Source of the DNA: Choristoneura fumiferana
Taxonomy: Eukaryota; Arthropoda; Insecta; Lepidoptera; Tortricidae
Direction: 5' to 3'
Assembly: GCF_025370935.1 (NCBI RefSeq)
Contig: NC_133476.1
Location: 17,104,437-17,168,436, forward strand
DNA: 64,000 nt
Shown here: one piece after another, positions 45,828 through 57,595 of the stretch
How positions within the stretch are numbered: position 1 is the first letter of the stretch
Layout: each line of letters starts with the position of its first letter
Program-made: the position numbers and the translations under genes
The notes under the pieces: model-generated
Told to the model about the DNA's origin: nothing
Database searches by the model: none
Seen by the model: the letters and a program-made list of their open reading frames with translations, nothing else

Positions 45828-46165
45828 CCAAGTGGTTCAAGAACCTGACGAAGCTTGAGGTCCCGGGTTCGTTCCCCGGTTGAGGCAGACATTTGTATGA
45901 AAAATACGAATGTTTGTTCTCGGGTCTTGGGTGTTTAATATGTATTTAAGTTTGTATCTATCCATATAATTATATTTATCCGTTGCTTAGTACCCATAAC
46001 ACAAGCTTTGCTAAGTTTACTTTGGGACTAGGTCAATTTGTGTAAATTGTCCCTGATATTTATTTATCTATTTAAGTATGTTTATCCGTTGCCTTATACC
46101 CATAGCGCATTTTTTGTTTAATTCCGGGACTAGGGTCAATTAGTGTCAAGTGTCCAATGATAAGT
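45828..46165 (+). mobile_element. Family-C SINE with duplicated tail
   Basis: A tRNA-like head (GGATAGCCAAGTGGTTCAAG, GGTTCGTTCCCC) is followed by the family-C body. The tail phrase 'GTATGTTTATCCGTTGCC...GGGACTAGGGTCAATT' occurs a second time at about 46077-46150. A family-B SINE remnant follows at about 46165-46225. Confidence 0.6.
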
Positions 46166-46590
46166 TCCCAATCTGCACTGGGCCCTAAAAGGTGCCTTGC
46201 AGTAAGACGTATATAGGTTAAGATGATGAGATTGATTTCCCATTAGATCCCAAGGCCCTCACTGAAAATCAGCGCCACGGCTAGCCGTGGCATTATGCTG
46301 AGTGGGGACCTGTTTAGCGTCATGTATGTTTTGTATTTGTTCTAATATTTGTTATTATGGCGTTAAATAAATGTATTTTCTTTTCTTTCTTTCTTTTTTT
46401 TTCATTATTATATGTATTCATTTATTTATAGCCTGGCATCCAAACCGGTTTTAATGTACTGAAAAAAAAAACGGCTTTTTGGTCAAAATGGTCGCTGCGC
46501 CCCAGTCGCTTGTAGTCGTGGCAGAGGCAGAGCCGTTAAAGTCCGCAACGCGCATGTTTTCAACAATTTATTGTGCTCTCGTGTGATAGA

Positions 46591-46660
46591 TATATGAGTC
46601 GTAAACAGGATTGTAGAGTTCAGTTGTTGTGACAGAAAGTTAGGTGTTCCTTGTACGTGT
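46591..46660 (+). promoter_or_regulatory. Possible TATA/initiator promoter with short 5' exon
   Basis: TATATGA at 46591-46597 lies 31 bases before the A of an initiator TCAGTTG (46620-46626), the canonical spacing. A good splice donor (GTGT|GTAAGT) follows at 46661. A CpG-richer patch (46480-46560) lies just upstream. No coding exon can be linked, so this is inference. Confidence 0.25.
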
Positions 46661-47079
46661 GTAAGTTAACGGAAAATCATGTTAGCTTCCAGCTTCACAA
46701 TCACAAGTAACGGCAAAAGGTGAAGGTATAGTGTTAAAAGTGACTGAAGTTAATTTATTTCTATTGTACACCTTGCTAAGCCCATCTGGTAATGAATATG
46801 GCCCATAACTATGATGTCAATTTAGCTTAATTAAGCGTATTTTAGGTACTAAGCCAGGTGCTGAAGGCAATTATATAGATCCATACCCCGTAAATTTGGT
46901 GCCGTTGACACAAAATCGACGTCACGCTGCATATACTTATGCTTTTTTCGTAATAGTTTATTACGTGGATATTCATAATTATCACAGTGTCATGTTTTGA
47001 GGAAGTTTGTAGCAAATATCTGTTTTTAATTGTAAATAGCGGCAAAGTGATTTGCTATAGTAATTTTTTGCCTATGTAT

Positions 47080-47245
47080 TTTTTAAATTTTATACCTTAT
47101 TCTTAAACTACTAATAATTCTCAAGTAATCTTAACCGCTATAATTTTCCTTGTAAATTTGATATATTTACTACCATTCTGAAACTATAAGGGCTACCATG
47201 GCGAAACTATAAGGGTTCCTAGTTGACTACGGAACCATAATAAAA
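47080..47245 (+). mobile_element. Repeat family D, short internal-deletion copy
   Basis: 'TTTTATACCTTATTCTTAAA...CTCAAGTAATCTTAACCG' is joined directly to the 3' end 'CATGGCGAAACTATAAGGG...ACGGAACC'. The middle and the (GACA)n patch are missing. Confidence 0.55.
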
Positions 47246-47249
47246 ACCA

Positions 47250-48320
47250 ACAAAAGACAAACACTTTGCTGCTCATGGCCGGCAATTTTGTATGAAATCC
47301 CATTACTATCCTCTAATTTGAAAAATTAGAACGAATCTCCAATAAGCGCTATACAAAGACGTACTTGGCGTTCTGTGATCACGGACATTTACTTGGATGT
47401 TTGAGAAAAAATAATAATTAGTCCGTCAGTTAGGTACATTAATAGACAATATTGAGCACATATTTTTTCTTTTGTCAATTACACAAAAAATCATTAAGAT
47501 ATAGTCAGTTACAGATCCGCGTGATATCACGGTGTGATTTAGCGGTTGGGATTAAAATGCGGATGAAATTATATTTCCGGGAGTGCCCATGATGTCACGG
47601 CGAGCGACATTTAGCACGCTGTTACTTAGAGTTACTTTATCCTGTACAGTGTAGTTCATACCGTCATTCGGAGTTTATAATTGTGAAACATCAAACGAGA
47701 CCAACAGAATACAAGTTTCTAAACACAATACAACTTCCTTCGCCGTCTTATGAATAGATTCTCCAAGAATGGAACCGAAACCTGACATTTTGCTTTCAAC
47801 TAGCATAATACGTGAGATCGGTCCGCCTGACTTATCACCCTTGCGATCGTTTGACAAGGGACTATAAATAGACACGTCATTCTACATGACATCTACGCCC
47901 TTCCAGTACATAGAATGGAAGTTGTTAAGCCCTGTCCGTACTGCGAATTTTTACCGCCTGAATTATGTTCCGCGCTTTACATACAATTTCTTTGCAATTT
48001 TTTTTCCGCCAAATCAAATCGTGAAAATTCGGAACACACGACGACTTTCGAATGCTGCCGACGTGTCTATGAATTATTGTATTAATAAAGTGACAGTGTC
48101 TATGAAATGAATAGGGTACTTTATTTATTAGTGTCAAATGTTCTCCTACCCTCAACACACTCCATAGGTTTGAACTGTGGTCCATTAAAGTCAAATAACT
48201 TACGTTTCTAAAAATTTATATCAGTCACATTAAAATATCAATCTAATCAACGCCTGCTATATTTTTTGGCAGAATGAAAAGCACACCATATCTCCAACTA
48301 TAGCTGTGATCTGTATGATC
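47250..48320. other. Intergenic stretch, nothing recognised
   Basis: A TATAAATAG string at about 47864 precedes an unsupported 74-codon frame. No motif confirms a gene. Confidence 0.3.
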
Positions 48321-48327
48321 TCATCAT

Positions 48328-48462
48328 CATCATCGTCTCAGCCGTAGGACGTCCACTGTTGGACATAGACCTCCCCCATAGACCTCCAATCGCTTCGATT
48401 GGCAGCGGCCTGTATCCACCGCGAACCCGCGGTTTTAACCAGGTCATCCGTCCATCTCGTGT
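48328..48462 (-). pseudogene. RTE-like LINE 3' end (minus strand)
   Basis: 'CATCATCATCGTCTCAGCC', then 'GGACGTCCACTGTTGGACAT' and 'CAGCGGCCTGTATCCACC' are the reversed tail and last codons of the RTE-like element also seen at 25078 and 35826. This is the longest and best kept of the three. Confidence 0.65.
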
Positions 48463-48779
48463 GATCTAATGGGGATATAGTCTAATTAAAGACAAAGAAT
48501 TCTGCAAACCCTTTGAAGCCAATTGCAGCCTTCCAGCATTGAAAAGCATAGTGTTTGACGAGTCGTTCTCTTAATCAGAATTATGTCCGAGCATTGCAGA
48601 CTGAAGCCGGGCCTTCCTTTGTGAGCTCAACGATCCGTGCTGCAATGCAGAGCACTCTATGCGAATGTGTTACGACACTATTCAAATATACGGACACGCG
48701 GAGCGGTGTACGGAACCACAGACCTAATAATAATAGGAATCGGTCTGTATTTTTTATTTAACTTGCAATATACGAGTAT

Positions 48780-48975
48780 GCATGTGTGGGTCAAATCATG
48801 AACGTTAAATAGACGCATCCAGTTGGCGGGTTGATTTGAAATTTGGCACATTTATGTAAATCTGTCGTGACAATACAATAATCTGGCAGTGAAATTCTGG
48901 TGGTCCAGCGAGTACTGCAAGTACAGTCAGCCAAAAAAACTTTTATTAAAAATGTAATTTATAAAAAAAAATATT
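48780..48975 (+). repeat. Interspersed repeat, related to 19560-19800
   Basis: 'TTGATTTGAAATTTGGCAC', 'GTGACAATACAATAATCTGG' and 'GTACAGTCAGCCAAAAAAAC' keep the order seen near 19.6-19.8 kb. Confidence 0.4.
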
Positions 48976-49071
48976 ATTAGCCCTACTTCCAGTGTCAAAC
49001 AACCGATATATACTTAATACCGAATGTCAAGTCAATTTAGTACTCGTTAAGTTGAGTAACAGTTTTACCCC

Positions 49072-49203
49072 CTGTTTCACCATCCATTGATTAAATTTAT
49101 TTGACGGATAAGTATGATGCCGTCTCTGTTTGTTTTGTTCGAATAGACGGAGACGGCATCATATTATCCGTCAGTTAAAATTAATCAATGGGTGGTGAAA
49201 CAG
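49072..49203. mobile_element. 132-bp hairpin MITE
   Basis: CTGTTTCACCATCCATTGAT... and ...ATCAATGGGTGGTGAAACAG are inverted ends. Matching continues through GACGGATAA and GATGCCGTCTC almost to the middle. CCCC occurs on both flanks. A decayed piece (GTTTGTTTTGTTTGAATAG) lies at about 60411. Confidence 0.75.
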
Positions 49204-49209
49204 CCCCTC

Positions 49210-51800
49210 AATGTCCAATATGCAAATTTTGAAAGTATGATCTTAGTTTTATGTCGTGGTAAGGTAAACGTAAGAGTGATCGTCACTGTCCCAATAGTGG
49301 GCATCTCAATCTTATGTCATTAGCAATAGAGATGACTTTAGAGGGCATTAGCGTGTCGACAACTCGGACGTTTACCTTATATTGCGCTTCTGAAAATACG
49401 CGAAAACTACAAAACACATAAATTACTGCAGGATGTTTCTGAACTTATTGAGATCGAATCGCACTCACGTAAGATAAAAAAGTATGATTAGAAACATATT
49501 TAGAAATACAAGAACAGAAGACGCTTACATTAAGTATGTTGGAGCGCGTATGCAAACCTTTGTTTGCCGATTTGGAACCATTTCTTGACATTGCGCATTT
49601 TTTAATTTATTATTGTTTTTTTCCCACATTGTCAGAAATAAAAATGTTTTCTTTATTTGTTTTCTTAGCGCCCCGAGTCAAACGGCACAACATAAAGCTT
49701 GAAAACTTGTGCATAATAGTGTAATTTGTTTTTACACCATACAGAAAATATACCTATAACTTTTTAGCTTCATAAACGCCTCACCTTGCGGACAACGGGT
49801 GGATGCAAGTGGCGAGTTATCGTTCATTGTGGCGTTTTTAAGGGGGAGGGCTTTGTTCAGCATTGGATGTCTTCCGGTTGATGATGATGAAACGCGTCAC
49901 GCTGTTAGCTCGCGTGGCATTTCTGTAAAAATAATGTCACAAATACGCTTACGAATAAAAAAACGCAGGTTTTTATCGGTGCTGCAAAATCGCACGTAAC
50001 ATCGAATCATTGCCCATAAAAAAAGCTTCCGTAAATAAAATGTTAAGTGTAAAGTGGCGTTACGAGTTGACTTTACACGCTGGGCTCGTATTAACGGCAT
50101 TTAAGCAAATTGGATGCTAATTTGACGCCAGACTACCAGATGAAAATTACACCGGCGTACGTGGAAATAAATGTTAGGTCGTGTGCGTACCACGGAGTGT
50201 TTTGCGCGAATGACGGTGTTAGATAAATTTTAGGGAGCTGATAAGATAACTGGGGAGTTGCGGGAGATAGCAATGGATGATGTTAAAGGAGGCATGTAAA
50301 AGAGGCACGCTGAAATCAGAGATTCTGTAAAACTTTTCAAAACTTTAGACAATAACTTTGAAATGTTCATGTTCATGTTTTTGTTCCTTTGTCTTTGTTT
50401 GTGTGTCTTTTCTTGTGAGCCCTTTGGCTTATTGATTGATTTAGACAAAATGATGATTTTGAGCTAAAAGATTATTAAGCACTTCAATAATTCATGGTTT
50501 TTTTACATTAGATATATTATTGACAAGATGTAAACCGTGATTAAATTTGAAGGTGTCACGCATATAATAACATTTACCTAAACTGTTTGAATCATAATTT
50601 TAGAATTCCATGTTATAATCATGATCATTTATTTTATTAAATTTTGACCAGAACTTCTTATTTACATCTCGTTTTTTGTCAGTTAATCAATGAAGTTTTT
50701 GTAAGTTGAATTTTTCCCAGTATTTTCAAAAACCTTTACAAAACCTTTTTCCTATCCTTAGAGCTGTCTAAAAAGCAATTTTAAAATAAACACTTCGTCC
50801 GCATAGCTTCGTCCTTAGCAAGTTCCCCGAGGAAATTATAGAAAATCTCCACAATAGGCGAGATTGTCTGCCCTTCGAAACTCATTTACATATTTTTACC
50901 TTCCTTCACATTTCGATTCACGTTTAAAATTGCCAGTGGCATGGATGAAGTGGAATAATCAAACGTCTGAAGAAATTATCAAGAACATGAAGCTGTCGAG
51001 TACCAATTTACTTGGAGGGGGATTATAAATAACTTTTAAGAATGCTTTAGGTTTACCAGAAAATAATAATCTGTATCGTACAGATAAATATTAATTTTAC
51101 AAGTAATTGAATACTGTCTGTGTTTTCTTACTGTCAATATTGTAGTTTTTGGGACTGAATAAATACCTTTTACTTTTTTTTTACTTTGTTGTTGGGGTTA
51201 AACTCTGGGGCTGCAAAGCAACACAAGCTCCTTGTAATATTATTATTTTAACTGGCTGAAAGATGCCTCATATTTAGGTCACTGCCATTTTATAAAAATG
51301 GAAATCGAAAACAAATTCTACGCCTTTGTTTCCACAAACCCATACCAAGGCAAATACAGTAAAGGAAAAACAAAAACCACTTTTTTATAGTATAGTAGAT
51401 GTTGGGAGCGTGGACTGTAGATTGTGTTTTTGTTTCTTCCCAAGAAAAGTCTGTGCACTGTATGAAAATTTGTTATGAAAACACCAACCCTTACACAGTT
51501 AGAAAGAGCAAAAATAGAACGCGGAATTGTCTTGTTAGACGTAGAAACAGTGTTATGGCCGATGGGCGACCGGATGTGTAAGAGAAAGAATTCTGCCAAC
51601 CTTAACGCTTACAAAATCTTGTGTTGCCAGCAACAGTAGGAAAACGAGCACGCAGATCACCTGTATGTTATCAATCTCCGCTATTCATGGACACTTGCGA
51701 TTTCGTTGGAGTCACTGATGCTTGGCCGTTTCTTTACATGCATATAGACTTCTTTCTTAAAGTCCCTAATGTTGAAAACTATTTGAAAACAACCCCCTTG
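49210..51800. other. Long intergenic stretch, nothing recognised
   Basis: No repeat boundary, RNA gene or coding exon was supported; open frames are short and without motifs. Confidence 0.4.
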
Positions 51801-51905
51801 GAGTGGCAAGCGTCCGGGTCCCGGCACACCCTTGTTTGGCACGCGACCGGCTCCCGGCAGCCTGTCAAAAACCCTTGAGTGGCAAGCGACCGGCTCCCGG
51901 TCTTT
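51800..51905 (+). repeat. Short GC-rich direct repeats
   Basis: 'GAGTGGCAAGCGTCCGGGTC', 'GGCACGCGACCGGCTCCCGG' and 'GAGTGGCAAGCGACCGGCTC' are three variants of one unit within 105 bp. Confidence 0.7.
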
Positions 51906-52450
51906 GGCGGGTGTCGTATTTCACTTATAAATATAAACTGATAGACCTATATCTTGCTTGCTTATTCTATTTTTGGCAGAAAGTAAACACGATATTTGAT
52001 TTTTTAAAGTTTCATGTCGTATTTTCAAAAGGCAAAATTGTAAAACATGTTAAACTTGATTTACCAATATACGAGTACGTACCTAAGGTAGATAGGTTAC
52101 CGAGTTCCCCAACAACCTCGATTATAAGACCTTGATTCCCATTTCTCCAATTTTCAGTAGAAATCGTCGCAACCTAACTTATACGAGACAAGAACGAAGT
52201 TCCTTATTGGAAACTTGTTGGCGGCGTGTCGGGGCGGCTGTCAGCCGCGGTGACATCTGGCGATGGCTGTCCCACATTTTCGCTTCATATTCGTAAAATT
52301 AATAGACAGAAATTTGTGTCAACGTTTATCAAATGTTGCGAAGCTTTTGTACATTATTAAACAGCACTTGACTTGCAATGCTAGTTTACTTTTACTTACT
52401 AACAATTACTAAAGGTTATTTTGGCAAGCGAAATTATCTATACATCTATA
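51905..52450. other. Intergenic stretch, nothing recognised
   Basis: No supported feature. 'GGCAAGCGAAATTATC' near 52422 resembles the motif-field phrases. Confidence 0.3.
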
Positions 52451-52451
52451 C

Positions 52452-52604
52452 TCTATACATATAAATAAAAATGAATCGTAAAACGTGTTGCTAAGCGCAA
52501 AACTCGGGAACGTTTGGACTGATTTCGCTAATTCATTTTTTGTTGCGTTTGTTATTGTCAAGAGAAGGTTTTACAACGGGGGCGAAGCCGCGGGCAACAG
52601 CTAG
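52452..52604 (+). mobile_element. Short Helitron-like element
   Basis: It starts TCTATACATATAAATAAAAA and ends GCGAAGCCGCGGGCAACAGC + TAG before T. The terminal text matches the 31-kb element, but the copy is only 153 bp. Confidence 0.6.
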
Positions 52605-52609
52605 TGTCA

Positions 52610-53650
52610 AATAAAATTATGTAAAGTGAATTTAAGTGGTTCTCATTTTTTTGCTTAAGCCGCTGAATCGATTTGGATTAAATTTTTCATGAACATTTAA
52701 GGATCTCAAATTATCTTCATATAAAATTACGTGATTTCTTTGCAGCCGAAGTCGCTTACATCATCTATAGTATGAGATAGTATTGCAGCTGCCTAGCGTA
52801 TGAAATTGTATTGTTTCGATTTTTCATTAACTCGTACCATTATAACCTAGTACCTAGTTGAAAATCTCAAAACAACATCCTTAAAGAAAAAGCCCGGATA
52901 CAATGCCTTCTGTATTTCGTAAAGAGGCGCTTCGAAATAACTCGATTGCAAACAGAAATATACCGGCCTGTTAATCTGGATTTAATACAAACAATAAACA
53001 CGTTGAATTCTATCTTTTCATTGTTATTATTAGAAACAATGGAATCCACTTTAGAAAGGCCCAATGGTCGCGATAAACGCTGTATATTTAAACACGGGGT
53101 CAACCAGGACGCAAAACAATTTCGTTCGCTGAAGGGATAAGTCATTTAAAATTTGATAATTTAAAATTTGTTGAACAATTTTCGTTTTGATTTGGACAAA
53201 CTAATTTAAACCGTAAAACAATTGAAGTTTACCATTGTCTAGGCCTGGAAGTAAGCAATTGCTGGCTGAAAATATTGTTTTTAAAAAACTGCTGTTCTGG
53301 CTGGGGCAAATATCGAATAATTAAAAAATCGGATAGGAAACAACAAACAAACCATAGTAAATACATTTTTCACAAATTAAAATGTTACTTTTATATAAGT
53401 ATATGTGATGTGGTGGAACAATATACTGAAATAGTGCACATTGATTTGCATTGCGTCCTTTTCTATTGCAGGCACAGATAAAAACGTTACCGTAATAACT
53501 TTTGTCAATTACCTATTTATAAAAAAATGTGAATACCAACCCACTTTAATGTTTATGTATTATCTAACGGTGGCATCTTTATTGGTTAATGTTAGCTAAA
53601 AGTTTGTTAGATCTAAGTTAAATTGTACCGTTTGTGCCCAAATAAACATT
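52610..53650. other. Intergenic stretch, nothing recognised
   Basis: Contains the second copy of 'GGCCTGGAAGTAAGCAATTG' near 53243 and AATAAA strings. No gene is supported. Confidence 0.35.
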
Positions 53651-53652
53651 AA

Positions 53653-53807
53653 CCCCCTTATTCATAAACGACAATCAAACCTATTTTAGTTAAAATGCCG
53701 CTAAAATTCGTTTGTCCTTATCTGTCACTTCGACATTTGTATTTGTTAGAAAGGGACAAAGCATTTGTTAGTTAACATAGGCTTGTTAAGTTTTATGAAT
53801 AAGGGGG
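53653..53807. mobile_element. 155-bp MITE with TAA target duplication
   Basis: CCCCCTTATTCATAAA and the inverted TTTATGAATAAGGGGG are perfect 16-bp ends. TAA flanks both sides (53650-53652 and 53808-53810), the 3-bp A/T-rich target of PIF/Harbinger-type elements. Inner matching (AGCCTATTTTAGTTAA type) is partial. Confidence 0.75.
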
Positions 53808-53943
53808 TAAAACATTAAAAAAGTGCATTGTGCTTGTGCTATATGCTGTACAACAATGTAATTCGTATGTGTTGAACAGGCTCAACAGCACGGGACGAGG
53901 TGCGCGGGAGGACGACACGGCGACTGGCAGCACCACTCGCCAT

Positions 53944-54083
53944 AAGCCGAGTTTAGATTTGCAAGTAAAATCATGCAAGTTGCATTACATTGCGGCGCTC
54001 GACCCACTACAAACTCTTTGGCTTTACGGCCTCGCAATGTAATGCTACTTGCACGATTTTTCTTGCAAGTCTAAACTGGGCTT
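53944..54083. mobile_element. 140-bp MITE with ~50-bp inverted ends
   Basis: AAGCCGAGTTTAGATTTGCA and its inverted partner (TGCAAGTCTAAACTGGGCTT) begin long arms. The arms continue through CATGCAAGTTGCATTACATT / AATGTAATGCTACTTGCACG. The core is about 45 bp. Confidence 0.75.
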
Positions 54084-54089
54084 TACGAT

Positions 54090-54860
54090 CACCACCGGGG
54101 TCGGACGACCTCCTATTTACATTTAGTTAGGATTAAAATTATTATTGCAACTAGACGGCGATTACACCAGGCTTAATCTACAGTCCGCGATTTCATTATA
54201 CGTCCCGTAGGACCCCAACAGTAGGTATTGGAGTTTTAGTGCTCCAGCAATGTATTTTTAGATGAACCCGTTTTTTGTCATGTGATAATATCACATTACA
54301 CTATATGAGTTTTATCTCCTATCTTTGAGTATTTATCTTGCTAAATACTCAAAGGCTCCTATAGACTCCAAATGCCAACACTTGTTCCTGCGCTCCGGAT
54401 TCTGGCCGGAATGTTTCAGCATCTAAATGACCTGGTGTTAAAAGAATAAAATGATAAAATTAGAAAGTTTTCGTTAACATGAAGTACTTTTTAACTATTT
54501 TAAGCTATTTAACAAACCATATTACGAGCAGGAATAACTACACTTACCTCGGCCAGCAATGCCCCAGTGACGTAAGCTCGCTGAGCTATGTCCATGAGCT
54601 GGAAATGCAGGAATGCTGCCTATAGCAGCAAGCATTTACAGGCCAAGGATGTCACGACCGTTAAGCATAGCGTCACTTTAAATGTATACTGTGCTATTTT
54701 AAGTTAAACACGACATTTATTTTTACATCTTGGAAGTAGATTTTACTTTCATTTTCATCTAAACTATAAGTATACATTTATAACAATAATACGTCAAATG
54801 TTTTTCTAATAAAATTATAATACCTTATAATAGTTTTACTAGCAGTTTTAGGAGTTATTA
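54090..54860. other. Intergenic stretch before the piggyBac-like element
   Basis: No supported feature. Confidence 0.35.
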
Positions 54861-54882
54861 AATTAACCCTTTAATGCACAGC

Positions 54883-55295
54883 GTTGTTTTAAAACAACAT
54901 CAAAAGTAAAAAAATCCTGTGGCTATACTGTTAATTAAAGTGGCAAATAGATTTGACTTTGTTAATCCTATATTCTTTGAGATTTACGAACCATCAAGGT
55001 TATTGCTCCTGCGCACCGAATTTGTCAGTTAGCGGCAAGATGGCGCCGACACGACGCGCAACCTCAGGAGGCAGGGTAAGAATAAATCATTTAAAAATAT
55101 TTTCTCTGTATTATTGTGTGTTCCACTAACTAAAATACATTTATGAATGTCTAACCTATGTTTTACAATGATTACTTTTGCATTTTGCACTAATACTGAG
55201 ACGCTAACACGCTGCAAACATCGATGTTGTTTTAAAACGACATTGCGAAGTACTGAGAAATTCACTTGCACGCGCTTATGTGGTTTTAAAACCAC
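54883..55295. repeat. Left-side internal palindromic repeats of the piggyBac-like element
   Basis: GTTGTTTTAAAACAAC (54883-54898), GTTGTTTTAAAACGAC (55226-55241) and GTGGTTTTAAAACCAC (55280-55295). The first and third are perfect palindromes. The second and third fall inside the predicted transposase intron. They are candidate transposase-binding sites. Confidence 0.85.
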
Positions 55296-57474
55296 AGTGT
55301 GCATTCACCAATCACTATGATAGGCTAACTTATATTTTTTTATCTGACTGATTTTTGATACTGTGTGTATTAAAAGGGCACTTTACTAACGAAATTATAA
55401 TACTATTTTGTTTGTTTTTTTTTTCTTCTTCATGGTTTTGGTATTGGGTTGTGTTTTGCATGTTTTTTTCTGTTTGCTTGCTTCAGGGAAGGGTAAAATG
55501 GGAACGCATTTCAAAAATAATGGCTCTTGTGCCACCAGAAAATGCAGTTTCGTCGGATAGCAGTAGCTCTTCGGATGAAGAAGTTGACATTCCATTACAC
55601 ACATCAACTCAAATACCTCCTATCATACAAGACGATTCAGATGCAAGCTCCGAACCACATTCCATACCGTCATCCTTAGAGAGATTTAACTTATTAGATA
55701 GTTCAGACGAAGAGCGTGATCAGCCCCAAGCCTCAAGCTGCAACATTTCGAATATCCAGTGCATTCCTGCGACCCCCGTCATCACGCAATTGCTTCAAGA
55801 TTCCAACCCTCTAACACTATTACCTCAACTTCACTCTTTATCTTCGTTACTGTCACCGCATCCTTCTCCAGCGCAGCAAACTAGGTCCAAACGCAAAGCC
55901 ATTATAGCCCCCATTCCAAAGCAAAAGAAAAAGAAATATGTTCCAAAACCACTGAGTTTCGATTGGAAACTTACAAAGTTCAAGCACCGAGCTGAAGTAG
56001 AAGCTGTCACATTTTCGACACCGTATGATCCAGCCTTAAAATCACCTAGTGATTATTTTTTAACGCTTTTTACGGAAAATATTATCCAAATGATTGCCGA
56101 CGAGACGAACTTATACTCTGTACAGACAAGTGAAACCAACAAGTGCATCAATATGACATGTAATGATATTCGCGACTTTTTAGCCCTTACTCTAATGATG
56201 GGTGTAGTTGGAATGCCAGCATACAGAGATTACTGGTCCAATGAGTTCAGATTCCCTCCAATAGCAGACGTCATGTCTCTGAGAAAATACGAGACTATTA
56301 GGAGACATTTACATTTCGTCGATAATAACGACACCAATGAGGACCGGTTTTTTAAAATACGACCTCTATTGGAACAAGTGCGTCAAAATTGCCTAAAGAT
56401 TGAGGAAGAAGGTCGTTATAGCATCGACGAAATGATGATTCCCTATAAGGGAACCAGAGCAGGCAGTAGACGGCAATACATGCCCAAAAAACCGAAAAAA
56501 TGGGGCTTTAAAATGTTTGTAAGAGCGGGTGTTTCAGGTATCGTTTACGACTTTTTGCCATATGCTGGGGAAGACACCTTTCGGTTTTATGCATTCAATG
56601 ACTACGAAGGCAGTTTAGGCCTCGGAGCTAAAGTGGTGTTGGCACTCAGTAAAACCATTACGACGAAGCCATCGATCGTATATTTTGACAATTTTTTTAC
56701 GTCATTGGAACTGATTCGCTACTTACGTCAAGAGTTGGGAATTTTCAGCCTTGGTACTATCCGAAATAATCGGCTTCGAGGTTGTCAAGAGAAATTCCCT
56801 ACTGACAAGCAGTTTTCGAAAACGAAGAGAGGCACAAGCAAGCAGGTGGTTTGCCAAAAAAATCGGTTAGCTATTGTCAAATGGCATGACAACAAAGTCG
56901 TCACGTTGGCTAGTTCATTCGTGGATTCTCATCCCGTTGAAACCATACAACGCTATTGCAAAGACGCCAAGACTAAAGTGAATGTAGACTGTCCCAGATT
57001 GTCAAGCAATACAACGTACACATGGGCGGCGTTGACTTGGCGGATATGCTTGTTGCACTTTATCGCTCGAATATGAAGACAAAACGATGGTACATGGCCA
57101 TATTTAGACAAATACTGGATATATGTGTCAATAACGCTTGGTTATTATATAGAAGGAATACAGCCACGAAAAAGGTTCCACTGAAAAAGTTCAGATTGCA
57201 AATTGCCGCTGAACTACTGAAAAAGAACAGGACGAAAAATATCAACCAGCATTTTAACGTACCCCAGCCTGAAATCCGGACTCCTGCAGCCCCAAGACCT
57301 CCAATCGGTGTCAGATACGACAATATTGGACATTTTCCTGGATTTACAGGTATTCAAGGCAGATGTAAATATTGTGTAGGTGGCTACACGAAGATACAGT
57401 GTGTCAAATGCCAGCTGCGGCTGTGTTTTACCCCCAAAAAAAACTGTTTTTATAATTTTCATGTAATTAATTAA
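55040..57474 (+). pseudogene. piggyBac-family transposase, 5' intron, one frameshift
   Basis: A transposase cuts and pastes its element at TTAA. A likely first exon (55040-55075, MAPTRRATSGGR, donor GTAAGA) joins the acceptor CAG at 55484-55486 in the same phase. Without splicing, the first well-placed ATG is at 55520. The body has an acidic Ser/Asp-rich N-terminus, a basic KRKAIIAPIPKQKKKK stretch, and the transposase core with Asp codons at 56426 (YSIDEMMIPYKG) and 56687 (VYFDNFFTS). A one-base deletion near 56990-56997 shifts the frame. The third catalytic Asp (GGVDLADML, 57034) and the C-terminal Cys-rich finger (CKYC...CVKCQLRLC, about 57364-57450) therefore lie in another frame that ends at 57474. 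The encoded enzyme is probably dead. Confidence 0.85.
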
Positions 57475-57524
57475 AGTTTTTGTTCTTTTTTAATATCAAT
57501 TGTTTTACTCGTACCTTGCACGGT

Positions 57525-57595
57525 GTGGTTTTTAAACAACACTTAAGAACAAATCTTGTTTCGGTGAAAGTTGGGCATTGTGGTTTAAAAACAAC
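57525..57595. repeat. Right-side internal palindromic repeats of the piggyBac-like element
   Basis: GTGGTTTTTAAACAAC (57525-57540) and GTGGTTTAAAAACAAC (57580-57595) lie between the stop codon and the right end. They are near-palindromic versions of the left-side repeats, 55 bp apart. Confidence 0.85.

Noticed and set aside
55355..55519. Upstream in-frame extension of the transposase frame (MILCVLKGHFTN...)
   Set aside because: It is hydrophobic, T-rich and precedes a good splice acceptor at 55486, so it is better read as intron.
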